Source: a virus. Taken from it: a stretch of 64,000 bases of DNA. The notes beneath the pieces were generated by a model that ran no database searches, had not been told where the DNA came from, and worked only from the letters and a program-made list of their open reading frames with translations. Both the position numbers and the translations under genes were made by a program. Location: IMG/VR virus record IMGVR_UViG_3300025120_014916, positions 62,001 to 126,000 of that record. One strand, written 5' to 3'. This document shows, one piece after another, positions 46,219 to 56,123 of the stretch (within the stretch, counting starts at the first letter, position 1; every line of letters begins with the position of its first letter).

Positions 46219-48137
46219 TATTCTACTCCTCTACTTGCCAGCCAGGCTTTCATTGCTTTAGGGTGATCTTTGTTTATTTTCAGCCATGGTGTAGGTTTGT
46301 TAAAATCTACTCTAGAATGGAAAATCCACCCACCTATTTCTGTTTCCATTCTTTCCGCGAGACTAGTGATATCTTTATCAGACACATCTGACCATTTTCT
46401 ATCAAAAAACATATTATTTTCTGGGATATCTTCTGTGATCTTATTGTAAAGACTGGTCCAGTGTTTGCTCCAGTAATTTTTATAAGTATGTACCTTTCTT
46501 TCAATATCAAACCACGAATAATGGTAGATTGTTGGTAGTTCTGTTATTGCTGAATTAATAAAATTTTCATAATGTGATAAATTATCTTTTCTAAATTCTA
46601 AGTTTTCCATGATTTCATGTCTAAACTTTGCATGATCAGGTGTATAGAAGTTCATATGAGGTATAGGTTCATAATTATCAGTGTGAATATAGTCACATCC
46701 GTCTGATCCTAATGAGAAAACATTTCCATTTTCATCATATTTTCTATGTTGTGCAGGTATCCCGTGAGTTATGTGGGTATCATTTCTAGAAAGCCTCCAT
46801 TTCCAAGGGTTGACATCAACTCGAACTTTTCCTTGCTTGCCCCAATAATCAATGATAGGTAAGCAAACAATTTTTACTGATTTAGGGATGGTTCTGGCTA
46901 GTCTGCTTACCTTTTCATAGTCATCTTCATGTATAACTTCGTCGATATCTTGTTGCCAACACCAGTCTTTAGTGCATAGTGTTCTTGCAATTGCCTTTTG
47001 CTGTCCGTCAAATACTGCAAATCTATGGTCGTTCCAGTCTCTTTCAAACTGGTATACTTTTAATTTGCCTTTATTTTCTTCTGCTAAGTAATTTAAAGCT
47101 TCCCAAGTTCCGTCTTTTGAACCTCCGTCAACAACGATAACTTCGTCACAAAATGCTAGCATTGATTCAATAGATGCTTGCCATGGATAATCAGACTCAA
47201 TTACATCTTTTGTTGTTGTGTAGCCGCTAATACTGACCGGTCGTTCTATATGTTCTGTTATTTTATTCCAAAATCTATTGTGTCCTTCTAAAAGATACAT
47301 TTCAATAAATTCTCTGTCTTTGTTAAACCACACTTCATTAGCATGTTGAACATTTTCATTAAGAATTAATTCTAGACCTAAAAGTTTTGCTTCAATGACT
47401 AGTCTAGGACACGTGTCATGACCAAGTGGCTGAGAAACCAAACCTTTGAACTCTGAGAGTCTTAGAAGTAAATCGCTATATGATAGTCCACCTAGTAACT
47501 CGTAAGCCTCTCCTCGATCATCTAGGTAGCTTTTAGATTCATCTACACCTTTGATCCATGAATTGCCATCAACAACAGCCCACTTATCATTATTTCCAAA
47601 AGCTTTTCTGGATCGATTGAGACCTTCTATTTGTTCTAGATCTTTAATATTAAAAACAGAGGATAAAACTGATGAGTTTTCTGATAAGAAAGGAAATCTT
47701 TCTAGATATAATTCACGTTGTTTTTTGGACATGTAAAATAAATGTTCAGCAGCTGTATAAAAAGCGGAAATAATTTTTCCTACTTGTTGCTGATGACAGT
47801 CACAATCGTTACCAGTCTCTCTTTTATGTAATTCCAAAGATCTGTATTGACAGAACTTATAGTCATATTCTACAACAAAGTAGTAGAGGTTCTGGACAAT
47901 GAAAGGAATAAGATTATGGTCCATTCCTCGAAAATTAAAGAAGACCCATGTTTTTTGGGCCCCTTGTTGAATCTGTTGCTGTGTTAGGTCACTTGATTTT
48001 ATGCAATGGGTTTTATATGGTGCTGTTTGGAGAAGTGCATCTGTTGTTAATTCTCCTCCTCCTGCATATTCCTCACGGAACATATCAGCTACAAAAATGA
48101 TCCCTGCCGCTTCAAATGAAGTCAAATTCTGTGTCAT
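46218..48137 (-). CDS. Two-domain glycosyltransferase with C-terminal GT2 domain (639 aa)
   Basis: N-terminal ~280 residues resemble a GT-B donor/acceptor half: AAGIIFVADMFREEYAGGGE, and a late LSYSDLLLRLSEFKGLVSQP followed by GHDTCPRLVIEAKLLGLEL that fits an E(x7)E-like site. Residues about 300-480 are a GT2 domain with VIVVDGGSKDGTWEAL and the WQQDIDEVIHEDD acidic triad. Hence two transferase activities, or one active and one accessory domain, in one chain. It is the first gene of the glycan island and has AGGAG before its ATG. Confidence 0.82.
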   Translation of the reverse strand: MTQNLTSFEAAGIIFVADMFREEYAGGGELTTDALLQTAPYKTHCIKSSDLTQQQIQQGAQKTWVFFNFRGMDHNLIPFIVQNLYYFVVEYDYKFCQYRSLELHKRETGNDCDCHQQQVGKIISAFYTAAEHLFYMSKKQRELYLERFPFLSENSSVLSSVFNIKDLEQIEGLNRSRKAFGNNDKWAVVDGNSWIKGVDESKSYLDDRGEAYELLGGLSYSDLLLRLSEFKGLVSQPLGHDTCPRLVIEAKLLGLELILNENVQHANEVWFNKDREFIEMYLLEGHNRFWNKITEHIERPVSISGYTTTKDVIESDYPWQASIESMLAFCDEVIVVDGGSKDGTWEALNYLAEENKGKLKVYQFERDWNDHRFAVFDGQQKAIARTLCTKDWCWQQDIDEVIHEDDYEKVSRLARTIPKSVKIVCLPIIDYWGKQGKVRVDVNPWKWRLSRNDTHITHGIPAQHRKYDENGNVFSLGSDGCDYIHTDNYEPIPHMNFYTPDHAKFRHEIMENLEFRKDNLSHYENFINSAITELPTIYHYSWFDIERKVHTYKNYWSKHWTSLYNKITEDIPENNMFFDRKWSDVSDKDITSLAERMETEIGGWIFHSRVDFNKPTPWLKINKDHPKAMKAWLASRGVE

Positions 48138-48158
48138 ATGTATACTCCTGTTTCTAGA

Positions 48159-48167
48159 AGTATACTA
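48159..48167 (-). promoter_or_regulatory. Promoter-like box TAGTATACT
   Basis: Minus-strand box 22-30 bases before the 639-aa transferase start, with AGGAG downstream. It is in the 69-base gap after the tail fibre gene and could drive the whole leftward glycan island. Confidence 0.4.
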
Positions 48168-48184
48168 TGATAAAAGATAATTTA

Positions 48185-48212
48185 TAATATCAAGTCAGTA
48201 TTAATATCAAGT
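48185..48212. repeat. Direct repeat of an 11-bp word at the tail-fibre stop codon
   Basis: TAATATCAAGT occurs at 48185-48195 and at 48202-48212 (plus strand), 17 bases apart, the second copy containing the TGA stop of the tail fibre gene. Probably a small slippage duplication; no function evident. Confidence 0.6.
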
Positions 48213-51200
48213 ACCGAACGTCTTAACACCGTAAAGTCTTACTAGCCATTTCCCTGCGCCGTAAGTTCCTGCGTCAGACGTACCACCGTTTCCATTAGCA
48301 AGATATAAATAATAGTTATGAAGTCCATTTGTATATGCAGGATCTGTTGATCCTGGAAATGGGCCAATTTGTTCTTTATACTTACTTACAATCCAGTCGC
48401 CATCTGCATCAATTAATTTTGCAAAATCTCCACCAACTCCGCCACCTTCTGGTTGAAGATCTGATTTTGCATAAAGGTCTAAGTCGGGTTCTCCTGTTGT
48501 TGGAGCTTCTACACAAATCATTTCTGCCTTATATATTAAACCGTTTACTCCTGAATTAAGCCTTGCGAAATATGCGTTAGCTGCACCGGAACTGTCGCCT
48601 ATTATTCTTGCACCTGATCCGGCTGTTGACACCATATTATCAATATTTATTTTAAACGTTGTAACAACTTCATTGTTTATTTCTTGAACGTCAGCAGTTG
48701 GAGCGCCGTCCTCTCCGCCATCGAAACCATTACCACCAGCTGTTGTTGTACCAGCGTTCATTGTTACAGCGCCGCCATGATTAATTTCTAGTTTTGCAGC
48801 AACACTTGTTGCGTCTTCAGACTTAGCTGTAAAAAACGCTAGTTTTGTTTGGTTGTTAGCTGAATCAAATTCAGCTTCTGCGATTGCCTGAATAGAAGCA
48901 CAAATCTCTTGTGCATCTGTTCCAGATTCACCAATTGCCTGAAAATCTATTTGACCAACAACTTCATCAGCAACTAATGCTGCCTCACTAGATAATAAAT
49001 TAAGCCTGACTGGACTGTTATCACCTGTTGGGATTCCTAAAATAGTGAATCCGGCTGCAGGTACGTGGGCTACAAGAGAATTTGATCCGTCTTCGTCATA
49101 TTCAATATAAGCATCTGAATCTGTTCCAAATAGTAACTTTTTATCGTCTTGTATTAACACATCCTTGAAGAATGTAACAAGCTCAGAGCCACCTGTTGTT
49201 GCAAACTTTGCATAAAGATTACTGCCTTCTTTGATTACTAGTGCATCAGCTTGATTATCCGGTACTAATATTGCATTTTCACCTGCTTTAGAAAACTCGA
49301 GGGTACCTCCTGCGATTTCCAAATCGGTTCCAATTGTTAAGGGAGATCCACCGTTAAGTGACCCAGAAATTACAACGTCGCCACCGAATACTGCAGTTCC
49401 TAAGGTTGCTGTACCTCTAGAGCCTATCGATCCCGACACGAAGAAGTTAGTATCTGCGTAGAGAGATTCATTAATAGAGTTTGGTGACCCGTTAACACCT
49501 GATAGAATCAATACTCTTTTTGATTCTTTTATTCTAAATGTTTCTTGGTAAGGGTTTACGGTATTGCCTGAGCCGGCTGCGAGCGCTGATTGAAATATAA
49601 TGTCGCCGCCCGAAGCACTACCTTTACCTCGGCCTGCATTTAGAAATAGATCACCACCACCAAGATTATTATTACCACCAGCGGTCGCATTACCTGCATC
49701 GATGATAAATTTTCTACCTGCAACGTTGTTTGCAACCGTCGCTGATTCTATTGTTGCATCATTTGTATTTATTGTATCACCCAATATAACTGTGGGTATT
49801 CCGCCTCCGTTAACAACCAGTTTACCGCCCACAAGCATTGAAGATTGAACATGAACTGAATCATCTGCAGAAGATCCGGAAAGAATAACTTTGGCTGTAT
49901 TTGATTTAATAGTAACGCCACCTGCTGTCGACTCAATTTTAATAGCGTCATCTGCATTTCCGGATGTATTTGTTAACGATATCTTTTCATTAGCCGCAGT
50001 TCCGTGTGGAGTAAACACCATTTCAGTGGCTGAGGTTGGTCCTATTTTTAATGTTTTTCCATTTATCAAATTAGGTGCTATAAGCATGTCACCAGCAGTA
50101 GCGTCTATCTTAATAGCATCAGTGCCAGTACCGGCTGCAGTAATAATAATTGATGAATCATTTGCACCAACTTGTGCAATTGTTAAATCTTCTCCTGCAG
50201 TAGAAGAAGTGACAGTCAAGTTTACATCATCTGTTCCGTCGATAGATATTGTGGTTCCATCAATTGTCACAGCACCGGAAGCATTTACATCAAAAGTCGT
50301 ACCATCCATCGTGAACGTTCCATCAATATCTACATTATCTAGATTTGAAACTCCATCAACAGCAAGATCAGTTGTAACTGTCAAATCACCTGCAATAGTT
50401 GTTGTTGAAGCTGCACCTGCTGCTATTGTGACATCAACTTGTCCATCTGTTGCGTGTTCACCTTCAAGCTTAAGACCTGTTGTCATTGCAGTATTTGTAC
50501 CGTCACTTTCTGCAACTTGTAATTCTAATGTTCCCGCCTCGTCTGTTTCATCAGATTCGCTAATAGAAGCAACAATTCCAGCAAACTGTGTGCTATTGTT
50601 TCCTTCGTCTTCACCAAAGAATGTAATCTTACCAAGTATTTCACCGTCCTCTGTGTCTGCTGCGTCCTTAAGAAATTGCAATTCACCAGAAGAGGCTGCT
50701 GTTGTATTTGTTGTTTTGATTGTTACAACAGGTTTTCCATCGGTTGCGGAATCAATTATAACTGCCGGACTAGTAACTGTCAATGATGTCGAAGCTGCAA
50801 TTGATTGTGTCGCTGCGGTTGTTGTCATTGAAGTTGCATCTAAAGTTGCTGCACCCGTTACATCAATATCTAGAATACCTGCATCAATTTGAACTTCAGA
50901 TGCCGAATCTGCGTCTGCATCTATATGAAATGCGACGCCGGCAGTATGCGCAGTCTTTAAAATAATGTTACCAGCAGCGTTAGTGGATTCAATATCAATT
51001 GGATGAGCGCCAGTTGAAGTGAAATCTAGACCACCAGCAGAAGTAATGCCAACTGCTGCTGCTGCAGTTCCTGCAGAATCGATTGTTATAGCAGTACCCG
51101 CATCAAGTTCAACAGTTGCTGCGTTAACGTCTACTTTTGTAGAAGTATCATGACCCACTGTTATTGTTTTTGCTTGACTGATATTACCAATTTCGATATT

Positions 51201-54038
51201 TGATGTATTAGCATCTGCTCCAATCTTTATAATTTCAGATGATCCGAGCTGGAGACCGGGAGCTGCGTCTTTAATAAAGTGCTCTTGCCCTGTACCAATT
51301 TTAAGTGATTTTTCATCAGCTATGTATATATCGCCCCATTCATTTGTTGTAGTTCCTAGGTCACTTCCGCCAGAAGCGCTTGGAGATAAGTTTTTATTGA
51401 CTTCAAATGAGTTGGTATCATTCTGCCACTGGAATGTTTTATCAGTAGTACCTTTAATAGTAATACCGCCGCCATCTGCTGTAGTATCTGATGCAGCTGC
51501 AACATTAAAAACCATTGAACCTGCTGAACTGTGATTGGCATCAAGTGTTATTTGAGTTGCACTATTAATTGCAGTAATTGTCCTTGTACCGCTATTTGCT
51601 GTATTGAAAGCACCGGTTCCGGAGGCTTTTACAACTGTTTGACCAATAATCATTCCGGTGGTCGATGCCACATTAACAGTTGCATTTCCCGTGGTTAGAT
51701 TAGATGTTGCACTTACACTAGAAATTGCTACAACTGATCCTAATTCTATATTTTTATCATCAACTATCAATGTTGAACTGTTAACAGTCGTTGTTGTGCC
51801 ATTAACTACTAGATCACCTGCTACTACAACTTCGCCAGTTGATGATATTGTAAGTCTGTCTGTATTGCTTCCTGCATCAAATCTGATTTTGTCAGTGCTA
51901 TGATCATAATAAATTTGTCCGGATGCTGCAGCTGCGTTATCGCCAAATTGAATCAAACCAATATTGTTCGCAGAGCCTACCAACTGAATAGCTGGCCTTG
52001 CGTCATCTTCACTAATTACTGTTGCTGTTGTTGAATATACACCTCCTGATGATTGGTCACGTTTTGCATGGACCTCAGCTTGTGCCTGTTCTGTTCCGGC
52101 GCCTAGGCGTTCAACACTAAGATTAGCTTTTGTAAATGTCAGGTCGCCAGTACTTGCTCCTGTTGCTGTTGTTGTCCCAAGAGCAAACTCATCACGAGAT
52201 TCATCCCAGATAAATGCGGCATTATCGCTAGAGCCTCTTTCAATTATAAAGCCGGCGTCACCTGAAGGTGTTCCGGTGGTTCCATTTGCTAATTCAATTA
52301 ATTTATCTGAAGTTTTGACGCTTCCATCGAAAATTGATGGGCCTACGACTGTAAATGTATTTGAACCTGATACTGTCATCGAACCGGTTACAGTCATTGA
52401 ACCTGATATGGAAAGGTTTGCACCTACATTAGATCCGGATGCTGCTACTATTTCTACGTTACCGGAGACTATTAATGCATCATTTGATCCAGAAGCACCT
52501 ATCTTAAGTGGTGATGATCCCCTGAGTTCACCTTTTACTACTTGGTCACCCTCAACTACGAAAGTAGTGGCTTCACCAAACCTTCTTACTGTTATAACTT
52601 CAATGTTTCTAGAATTAAATCCAACTCCATCAACAACACGAGTAGTCGCATTTCGATGATCCGGATCACTTAGTACAATTAATTCTTGCAAGTCTGTGGT
52701 TGTCGTTCCTTCTGGAACAAAGCAAGGTTTTTGGAATATTGTTCCGGAAACAACTAAGTCACCTGCAATTACAGTTACCCCTGATGTTGCAGGTAGTCTT
52801 CCTGTTGTACCACACGCCCCAGATATATAAGTACTGATATCTGATGGAAGGGCTGTTGTTGCAGCATTCAAACCGTAACTCTTAGTTGCAGCAACTCCGC
52901 CACCCTGAATAACAACTTGATTTGTGCTACCGTCAACTAAAATAGCACCTTGCTTTTTTACTGGTGCACCTGAAATAATAGAAGAGCCCTCAACACGGAA
53001 ATCTGCAGTTTTACCGTCTTCATTGAAAACTGCAATATTTGATGCAGCAACAATAAAGTTAGAACCTGAGATTATTGTTCTTTTAAGACCGCCGCCGGCG
53101 TAGGTTGAACCAAAACCAATTACAACTTCACCAGTATTTGAACTGGTTAGGCTTTGTCCTATTACAGTGCTATAGTTTTGTTCTGTTTTGTTAAATATTC
53201 CACCCATAACATTAGAGTACGATCCGGATACCTTATTATAAGCCCCACCAAATATTCCTGAAAAATCAGAGCCACCTGAAGCTAGATTAGTTGTTCCAGA
53301 TATGTGATTATCTCCGCCTCCAACAATTACACTTGCACTTGAACCTGAGATAAGATTGTTCTTTCCGCCGAATATTGCATTTTTTGTATTTGACGTCAAT
53401 TGTGTTGGCTTAGTTGCGTTACCAAAACCTCCAACAACAGCATCATGCTCTCCTGAACCGGTTACTTTATTACCAAATGCAATACTATTTGTCCCAGAAG
53501 CTAATGGGCCATCACCAATAGCAACTGAATGTGTACCTGCTGCTAGCGGGTCTAATGCTGGTGTACCATTATATTCGTCATAATAGTGAAGACCTTCAAG
53601 CACATCATTTGTTATTGTACTTTTAATTGTTAGCTGACCATTTGATGCAGAAGTAATTTGAATTCCTGCAGCTGCAACAAGATATGAAACACCGTCAGCT
53701 GTATGGTGAATGGATCCACTTATAGACCCACCGAAGTTGCGGCCGGCGTCTTTAACAACAAGGGATCCGGAAATATAAGTATCGCCTTGAAGTAATACTG
53801 CTCCACCGTTTGAGCCGTCCTTAGAAGTCTGTGAACCACTTATAAAAATTGATACATCATTTCCGATATCTGTATATGCAGGCGCAGCTGGATTACCTCC
53901 AAGCTCATTTGGCGCTACTGACTCACTATAAACAGAAAGTTCTAGTTTTTTATGAACTATACCGCCGGAAGGCGAGCTTCCTGTCATTATTACTTTAGCT
54001 GTTCTTATTTGATTAGCTGTAAAATCTCTAACTGCCAT
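48207..54038 (-). CDS. Long tail fibre/adhesin with YadA-head-like and repetitive beta domains (1,943 aa)
   Basis: The first ~200 residues include GTHSVAIGDGPLASGTNSIA, the SVAIG-type repeat of YadA-like trimeric adhesin heads. The following ~200 residues have repeated short G-rich strands (IFGGAYNKVSGSYSNVMGGI). Residues 550-1900 are Ser/Thr/Asp/Ala-rich with repeated patterns such as SGSMTVTGSMTVSGSN and AGDLTVTTDLAVDG, as in long beta-helical fibre shafts. The C-terminus (DNMVSTAGSGARIIGDSSGA) may form the receptor-binding tip. No signal peptide. It is the likely host-receptor fibre and sits directly upstream of the glycan island. Confidence 0.85.
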   Translation of the reverse strand: MAVRDFTANQIRTAKVIMTGSSPSGGIVHKKLELSVYSESVAPNELGGNPAAPAYTDIGNDVSIFISGSQTSKDGSNGGAVLLQGDTYISGSLVVKDAGRNFGGSISGSIHHTADGVSYLVAAAGIQITSASNGQLTIKSTITNDVLEGLHYYDEYNGTPALDPLAAGTHSVAIGDGPLASGTNSIAFGNKVTGSGEHDAVVGGFGNATKPTQLTSNTKNAIFGGKNNLISGSSASVIVGGGDNHISGTTNLASGGSDFSGIFGGAYNKVSGSYSNVMGGIFNKTEQNYSTVIGQSLTSSNTGEVVIGFGSTYAGGGLKRTIISGSNFIVAASNIAVFNEDGKTADFRVEGSSIISGAPVKKQGAILVDGSTNQVVIQGGGVAATKSYGLNAATTALPSDISTYISGACGTTGRLPATSGVTVIAGDLVVSGTIFQKPCFVPEGTTTTDLQELIVLSDPDHRNATTRVVDGVGFNSRNIEVITVRRFGEATTFVVEGDQVVKGELRGSSPLKIGASGSNDALIVSGNVEIVAASGSNVGANLSISGSMTVTGSMTVSGSNTFTVVGPSIFDGSVKTSDKLIELANGTTGTPSGDAGFIIERGSSDNAAFIWDESRDEFALGTTTATGASTGDLTFTKANLSVERLGAGTEQAQAEVHAKRDQSSGGVYSTTATVISEDDARPAIQLVGSANNIGLIQFGDNAAAASGQIYYDHSTDKIRFDAGSNTDRLTISSTGEVVVAGDLVVNGTTTTVNSSTLIVDDKNIELGSVVAISSVSATSNLTTGNATVNVASTTGMIIGQTVVKASGTGAFNTANSGTRTITAINSATQITLDANHSSAGSMVFNVAAASDTTADGGGITIKGTTDKTFQWQNDTNSFEVNKNLSPSASGGSDLGTTTNEWGDIYIADEKSLKIGTGQEHFIKDAAPGLQLGSSEIIKIGADANTSNIEIGNISQAKTITVGHDTSTKVDVNAATVELDAGTAITIDSAGTAAAAVGITSAGGLDFTSTGAHPIDIESTNAAGNIILKTAHTAGVAFHIDADADSASEVQIDAGILDIDVTGAATLDATSMTTTAATQSIAASTSLTVTSPAVIIDSATDGKPVVTIKTTNTTAASSGELQFLKDAADTEDGEILGKITFFGEDEGNNSTQFAGIVASISESDETDEAGTLELQVAESDGTNTAMTTGLKLEGEHATDGQVDVTIAAGAASTTTIAGDLTVTTDLAVDGVSNLDNVDIDGTFTMDGTTFDVNASGAVTIDGTTISIDGTDDVNLTVTSSTAGEDLTIAQVGANDSSIIITAAGTGTDAIKIDATAGDMLIAPNLINGKTLKIGPTSATEMVFTPHGTAANEKISLTNTSGNADDAIKIESTAGGVTIKSNTAKVILSGSSADDSVHVQSSMLVGGKLVVNGGGIPTVILGDTINTNDATIESATVANNVAGRKFIIDAGNATAGGNNNLGGGDLFLNAGRGKGSASGGDIIFQSALAAGSGNTVNPYQETFRIKESKRVLILSGVNGSPNSINESLYADTNFFVSGSIGSRGTATLGTAVFGGDVVISGSLNGGSPLTIGTDLEIAGGTLEFSKAGENAILVPDNQADALVIKEGSNLYAKFATTGGSELVTFFKDVLIQDDKKLLFGTDSDAYIEYDEDGSNSLVAHVPAAGFTILGIPTGDNSPVRLNLLSSEAALVADEVVGQIDFQAIGESGTDAQEICASIQAIAEAEFDSANNQTKLAFFTAKSEDATSVAAKLEINHGGAVTMNAGTTTAGGNGFDGGEDGAPTADVQEINNEVVTTFKINIDNMVSTAGSGARIIGDSSGAANAYFARLNSGVNGLIYKAEMICVEAPTTGEPDLDLYAKSDLQPEGGGVGGDFAKLIDADGDWIVSKYKEQIGPFPGSTDPAYTNGLHNYYLYLANGNGGTSDAGTYGAGKWLVRLYGVKTFGT

Positions 54039-54041
54039 TTT

Positions 54042-54665
54042 TTAACATCCTCTTTCGATTGCTTGCATATAAACTTTTCCTTTATAGCCGGCTTTTGATA
54101 CTTCTATTGTTACTGCTGTTGTTGATATTGCTGTAACAAATGCATTCACATCTTCATCTGCTGATACTGTAACGATTGGTGTACAACTAAATGCTGCTTG
54201 AAATGTATAGGTATATTGATCTTGACCAGACACTTTTGGAAATTGCAGTGTTGCTACTTCTAATTCTTTTCCGATATTTGGCATTTCATATACTCCGTCT
54301 TCTAATGCTTGATAGTATACATATCCTGTATAATATCCACTAGTTCTAAATATGCACTGAGAAGTTGTTATATCCGTAATAAAAACATTAAAGTTAGGAT
54401 TGTTTATTGTGGCATCGTCTGTTGTTCTTGCAAGTGTTGTTGCTATTACTGCTGGAGGTGTATCAAAACAGCATGGAAATTCATGCACTAGTTCAGACTG
54501 GTTGTCAAAATATTCCCAATATGCGCCCCATGTAAACGTTGATACGTTTTTAAGATCATCACACAATAGCGGTCTTGGCTTCTTTCTTATATAACGATAT
54601 ATTTTCCTATATCTATTTTGGTCTCTTACAAGAACCTTTTTGTCGTCTTTTATGAAAGTTGCCAT
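54042..54665 (-). CDS. Small repeat-containing tail protein, lectin-like (207 aa)
   Basis: Two related beta domains are seen: the first ends in SGYYTGYVYYQALEDG and the second in AGYKGKVYMQAIERG, both preceded by a hydrophobic strand (PPAVIATTL versus TPIVTVSA). The pattern recalls H-type-lectin-like domains found in tail-tip proteins. N-terminal 40 residues are very basic. The gene lies three bases before the long fibre gene, so a fibre-attachment or tip role is likely. Exact family not established. Confidence 0.65.
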   Translation of the reverse strand: MATFIKDDKKVLVRDQNRYRKIYRYIRKKPRPLLCDDLKNVSTFTWGAYWEYFDNQSELVHEFPCCFDTPPAVIATTLARTTDDATINNPNFNVFITDITTSQCIFRTSGYYTGYVYYQALEDGVYEMPNIGKELEVATLQFPKVSGQDQYTYTFQAAFSCTPIVTVSADEDVNAFVTAISTTAVTIEVSKAGYKGKVYMQAIERGC

Positions 54666-54682
54666 TTAAAACCCGCTCGTCG

Positions 54683-56041
54683 CTAAATTATTTCCGCTGC
54701 TATAGAAGATAAATATGACCTTTCTCCCTTTTTTAACTGTACATGGCCTGCAACTTTTTCATTTTTAAATTTTTCGCTAACAATAGTCAGACCATTAGAG
54801 TGTGAATCTATGTAAGGCGTATCAATTTGATCAACATCACCTAGTAAAACAATTTTACTATTTTCGCCAACTCTTGTAATTACTGTCTTTAATTCATGAA
54901 TAGTGCAGTTTTGTGCTTCATCCATAATTAAAAAAGTATCAGCAAATGTTCTTCCTCTCATGAAAGCTAGGGGTGCAATCTCAATATCCCCCTTATCTCT
55001 CATTGAACTAAAGTATGTAAGGTCATTATCTTTCAAACCTTGACGAAAGTTATCCATGATTGGTGCTATCCATGGAAGCATCTTATCATTCATATCGCCC
55101 GGTAAAAATCCTATATCCCTACCAACAGGCTGTACATTTCTAGTGATAACAATTCTTCTATATCTTCCTGCATGCAATCCTTCTATTCCTGCTAATAATG
55201 TTAAGTAAGTCTTTCCGCTGCCCGCTAGTCCGGTTATTGAAACAAGTGGAATAGAATCATCATTCAAAAGGTTAATTGCATAAAGCTGTTCTCTATTTCT
55301 TTCTTTTACCCAAGCTAGACCACTACTCATTTCTTCACTACTTTTTAGTTTTTTAATATTGCCTTCCGAGTAAAATCCTAAAAAGGATTGACTTCCTGAT
55401 TTTAAACAAATAAATTCGTTTTCTAGAAATTTTCTTCCTAAACTCTTTTCTGCTGCAGTTAAAATGGTCTTATTATGTGAATGCAGATCAGAATAGCACA
55501 TATCTATAATATAATTGTCACTATCTTTTATTTCTATATCGACATAACCTCTATAGAATTCTTCATCTGCTAAATCTATTTTATCTTTAAGATAGTCTTG
55601 CGCAGTAATCCCCAGTGCATCACACTTAACTCTGAAGTTAATGTCTTTTGTTACCATTATGACAGGACATTTATTTTTTTGAGTTAATTCTAAAGCTAAT
55701 CCGATCATCTGATTGTCTGGGGAAGACGCGTCCAATCCTACTGGTACCTTGTATTTTGTTTTAATATCAACTTTTATTGTTTGATTACTTCTATTTTGTA
55801 TCTCTATGCCTGAATGTAAATTTCCAACCTTTCTTAAATTATCCAAATATCTGTTTACATATCTCGCATTTTCACCGATTATACCTTTTTTATCTTTAAA
55901 CCTATCTAATTCATCAAGTGCTACTAACGGTATAAGTACATCATTACCAGAAAAAGAATGAATTGAGCACCTATCGTAAAGCATCACGCTGGTATCTAAA
56001 ATAAATATTTTTCTATTTTTATCTGTTTTTAACTTAGACAT
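54683..56041 (-). CDS. PIN-PhoH fusion protein (PhoH2/YlaK type)
   Basis: I choose the ATG at 56041 (AAGGTG lies nine bases upstream); an in-frame GTG at 56053 would overlap that site. 452 residues. The N-terminus is a PIN nuclease domain with an Asp in IFILDTSVML and further acidic residues (LVALDELDRF). The C-terminal PhoH ATPase has Walker A TGLAGSGKTYLT and Walker B FLIMDEAQN. PIN-PhoH proteins are RNA-helicase/RNase-like and common in phages. It precedes the small fibre gene by 17 bases. Confidence 0.92.
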   Translation of the reverse strand: MSKLKTDKNRKIFILDTSVMLYDRCSIHSFSGNDVLIPLVALDELDRFKDKKGIIGENARYVNRYLDNLRKVGNLHSGIEIQNRSNQTIKVDIKTKYKVPVGLDASSPDNQMIGLALELTQKNKCPVIMVTKDINFRVKCDALGITAQDYLKDKIDLADEEFYRGYVDIEIKDSDNYIIDMCYSDLHSHNKTILTAAEKSLGRKFLENEFICLKSGSQSFLGFYSEGNIKKLKSSEEMSSGLAWVKERNREQLYAINLLNDDSIPLVSITGLAGSGKTYLTLLAGIEGLHAGRYRRIVITRNVQPVGRDIGFLPGDMNDKMLPWIAPIMDNFRQGLKDNDLTYFSSMRDKGDIEIAPLAFMRGRTFADTFLIMDEAQNCTIHELKTVITRVGENSKIVLLGDVDQIDTPYIDSHSNGLTIVSEKFKNEKVAGHVQLKKGERSYLSSIAAEII

Positions 56042-56092
56042 TATACATTTCACCTTTTTTTTGTTTTTTTTAAGTAGACCGGTTATTATTAT

Positions 56093-56101
56093 AAGTATAA
56101 C
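56093..56101. promoter_or_regulatory. Promoter-like box readable on both strands between PhoH and sigma-region-4 genes
   Basis: Plus strand reads AAGTATAAC and the minus strand GTTATACTT. The plus-strand reading could drive the 79-aa gene at 56124 (about 25 bases away), and the minus-strand reading could drive the PIN-PhoH gene. Divergent genes share the gap 56054-56123. Confidence 0.4.
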
Positions 56102-56123
56102 ACGTTAAAAGGTATAAATAAAT

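Noticed and set aside
26100-48137. The window as a bacterial O-antigen or capsule locus
   Set aside because: It is flanked on both sides by baseplate, sigma gp55, fibre and PhoH genes on the same strand with the same tight spacing, and no Wzx, Wzy or polysaccharide export gene is present.
49891-50892. 333-residue plus-strand open frame opposite the tail fibre gene
   Set aside because: It is a low-complexity Val/Ser/Ala-rich mirror of the repetitive fibre coding sequence, with no ribosome binding site and no recognisable domain; the minus-strand frame is continuous and makes sense.
56113-56120. TATAAATA, the T4 late promoter word, just before the plus-strand HTH gene
   Set aside because: It ends three bases before the ATG, so a transcript from it would start inside the gene. 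In a sequence this AT-rich, one such word is expected by chance. The AAGTATAAC box further upstream is better placed.
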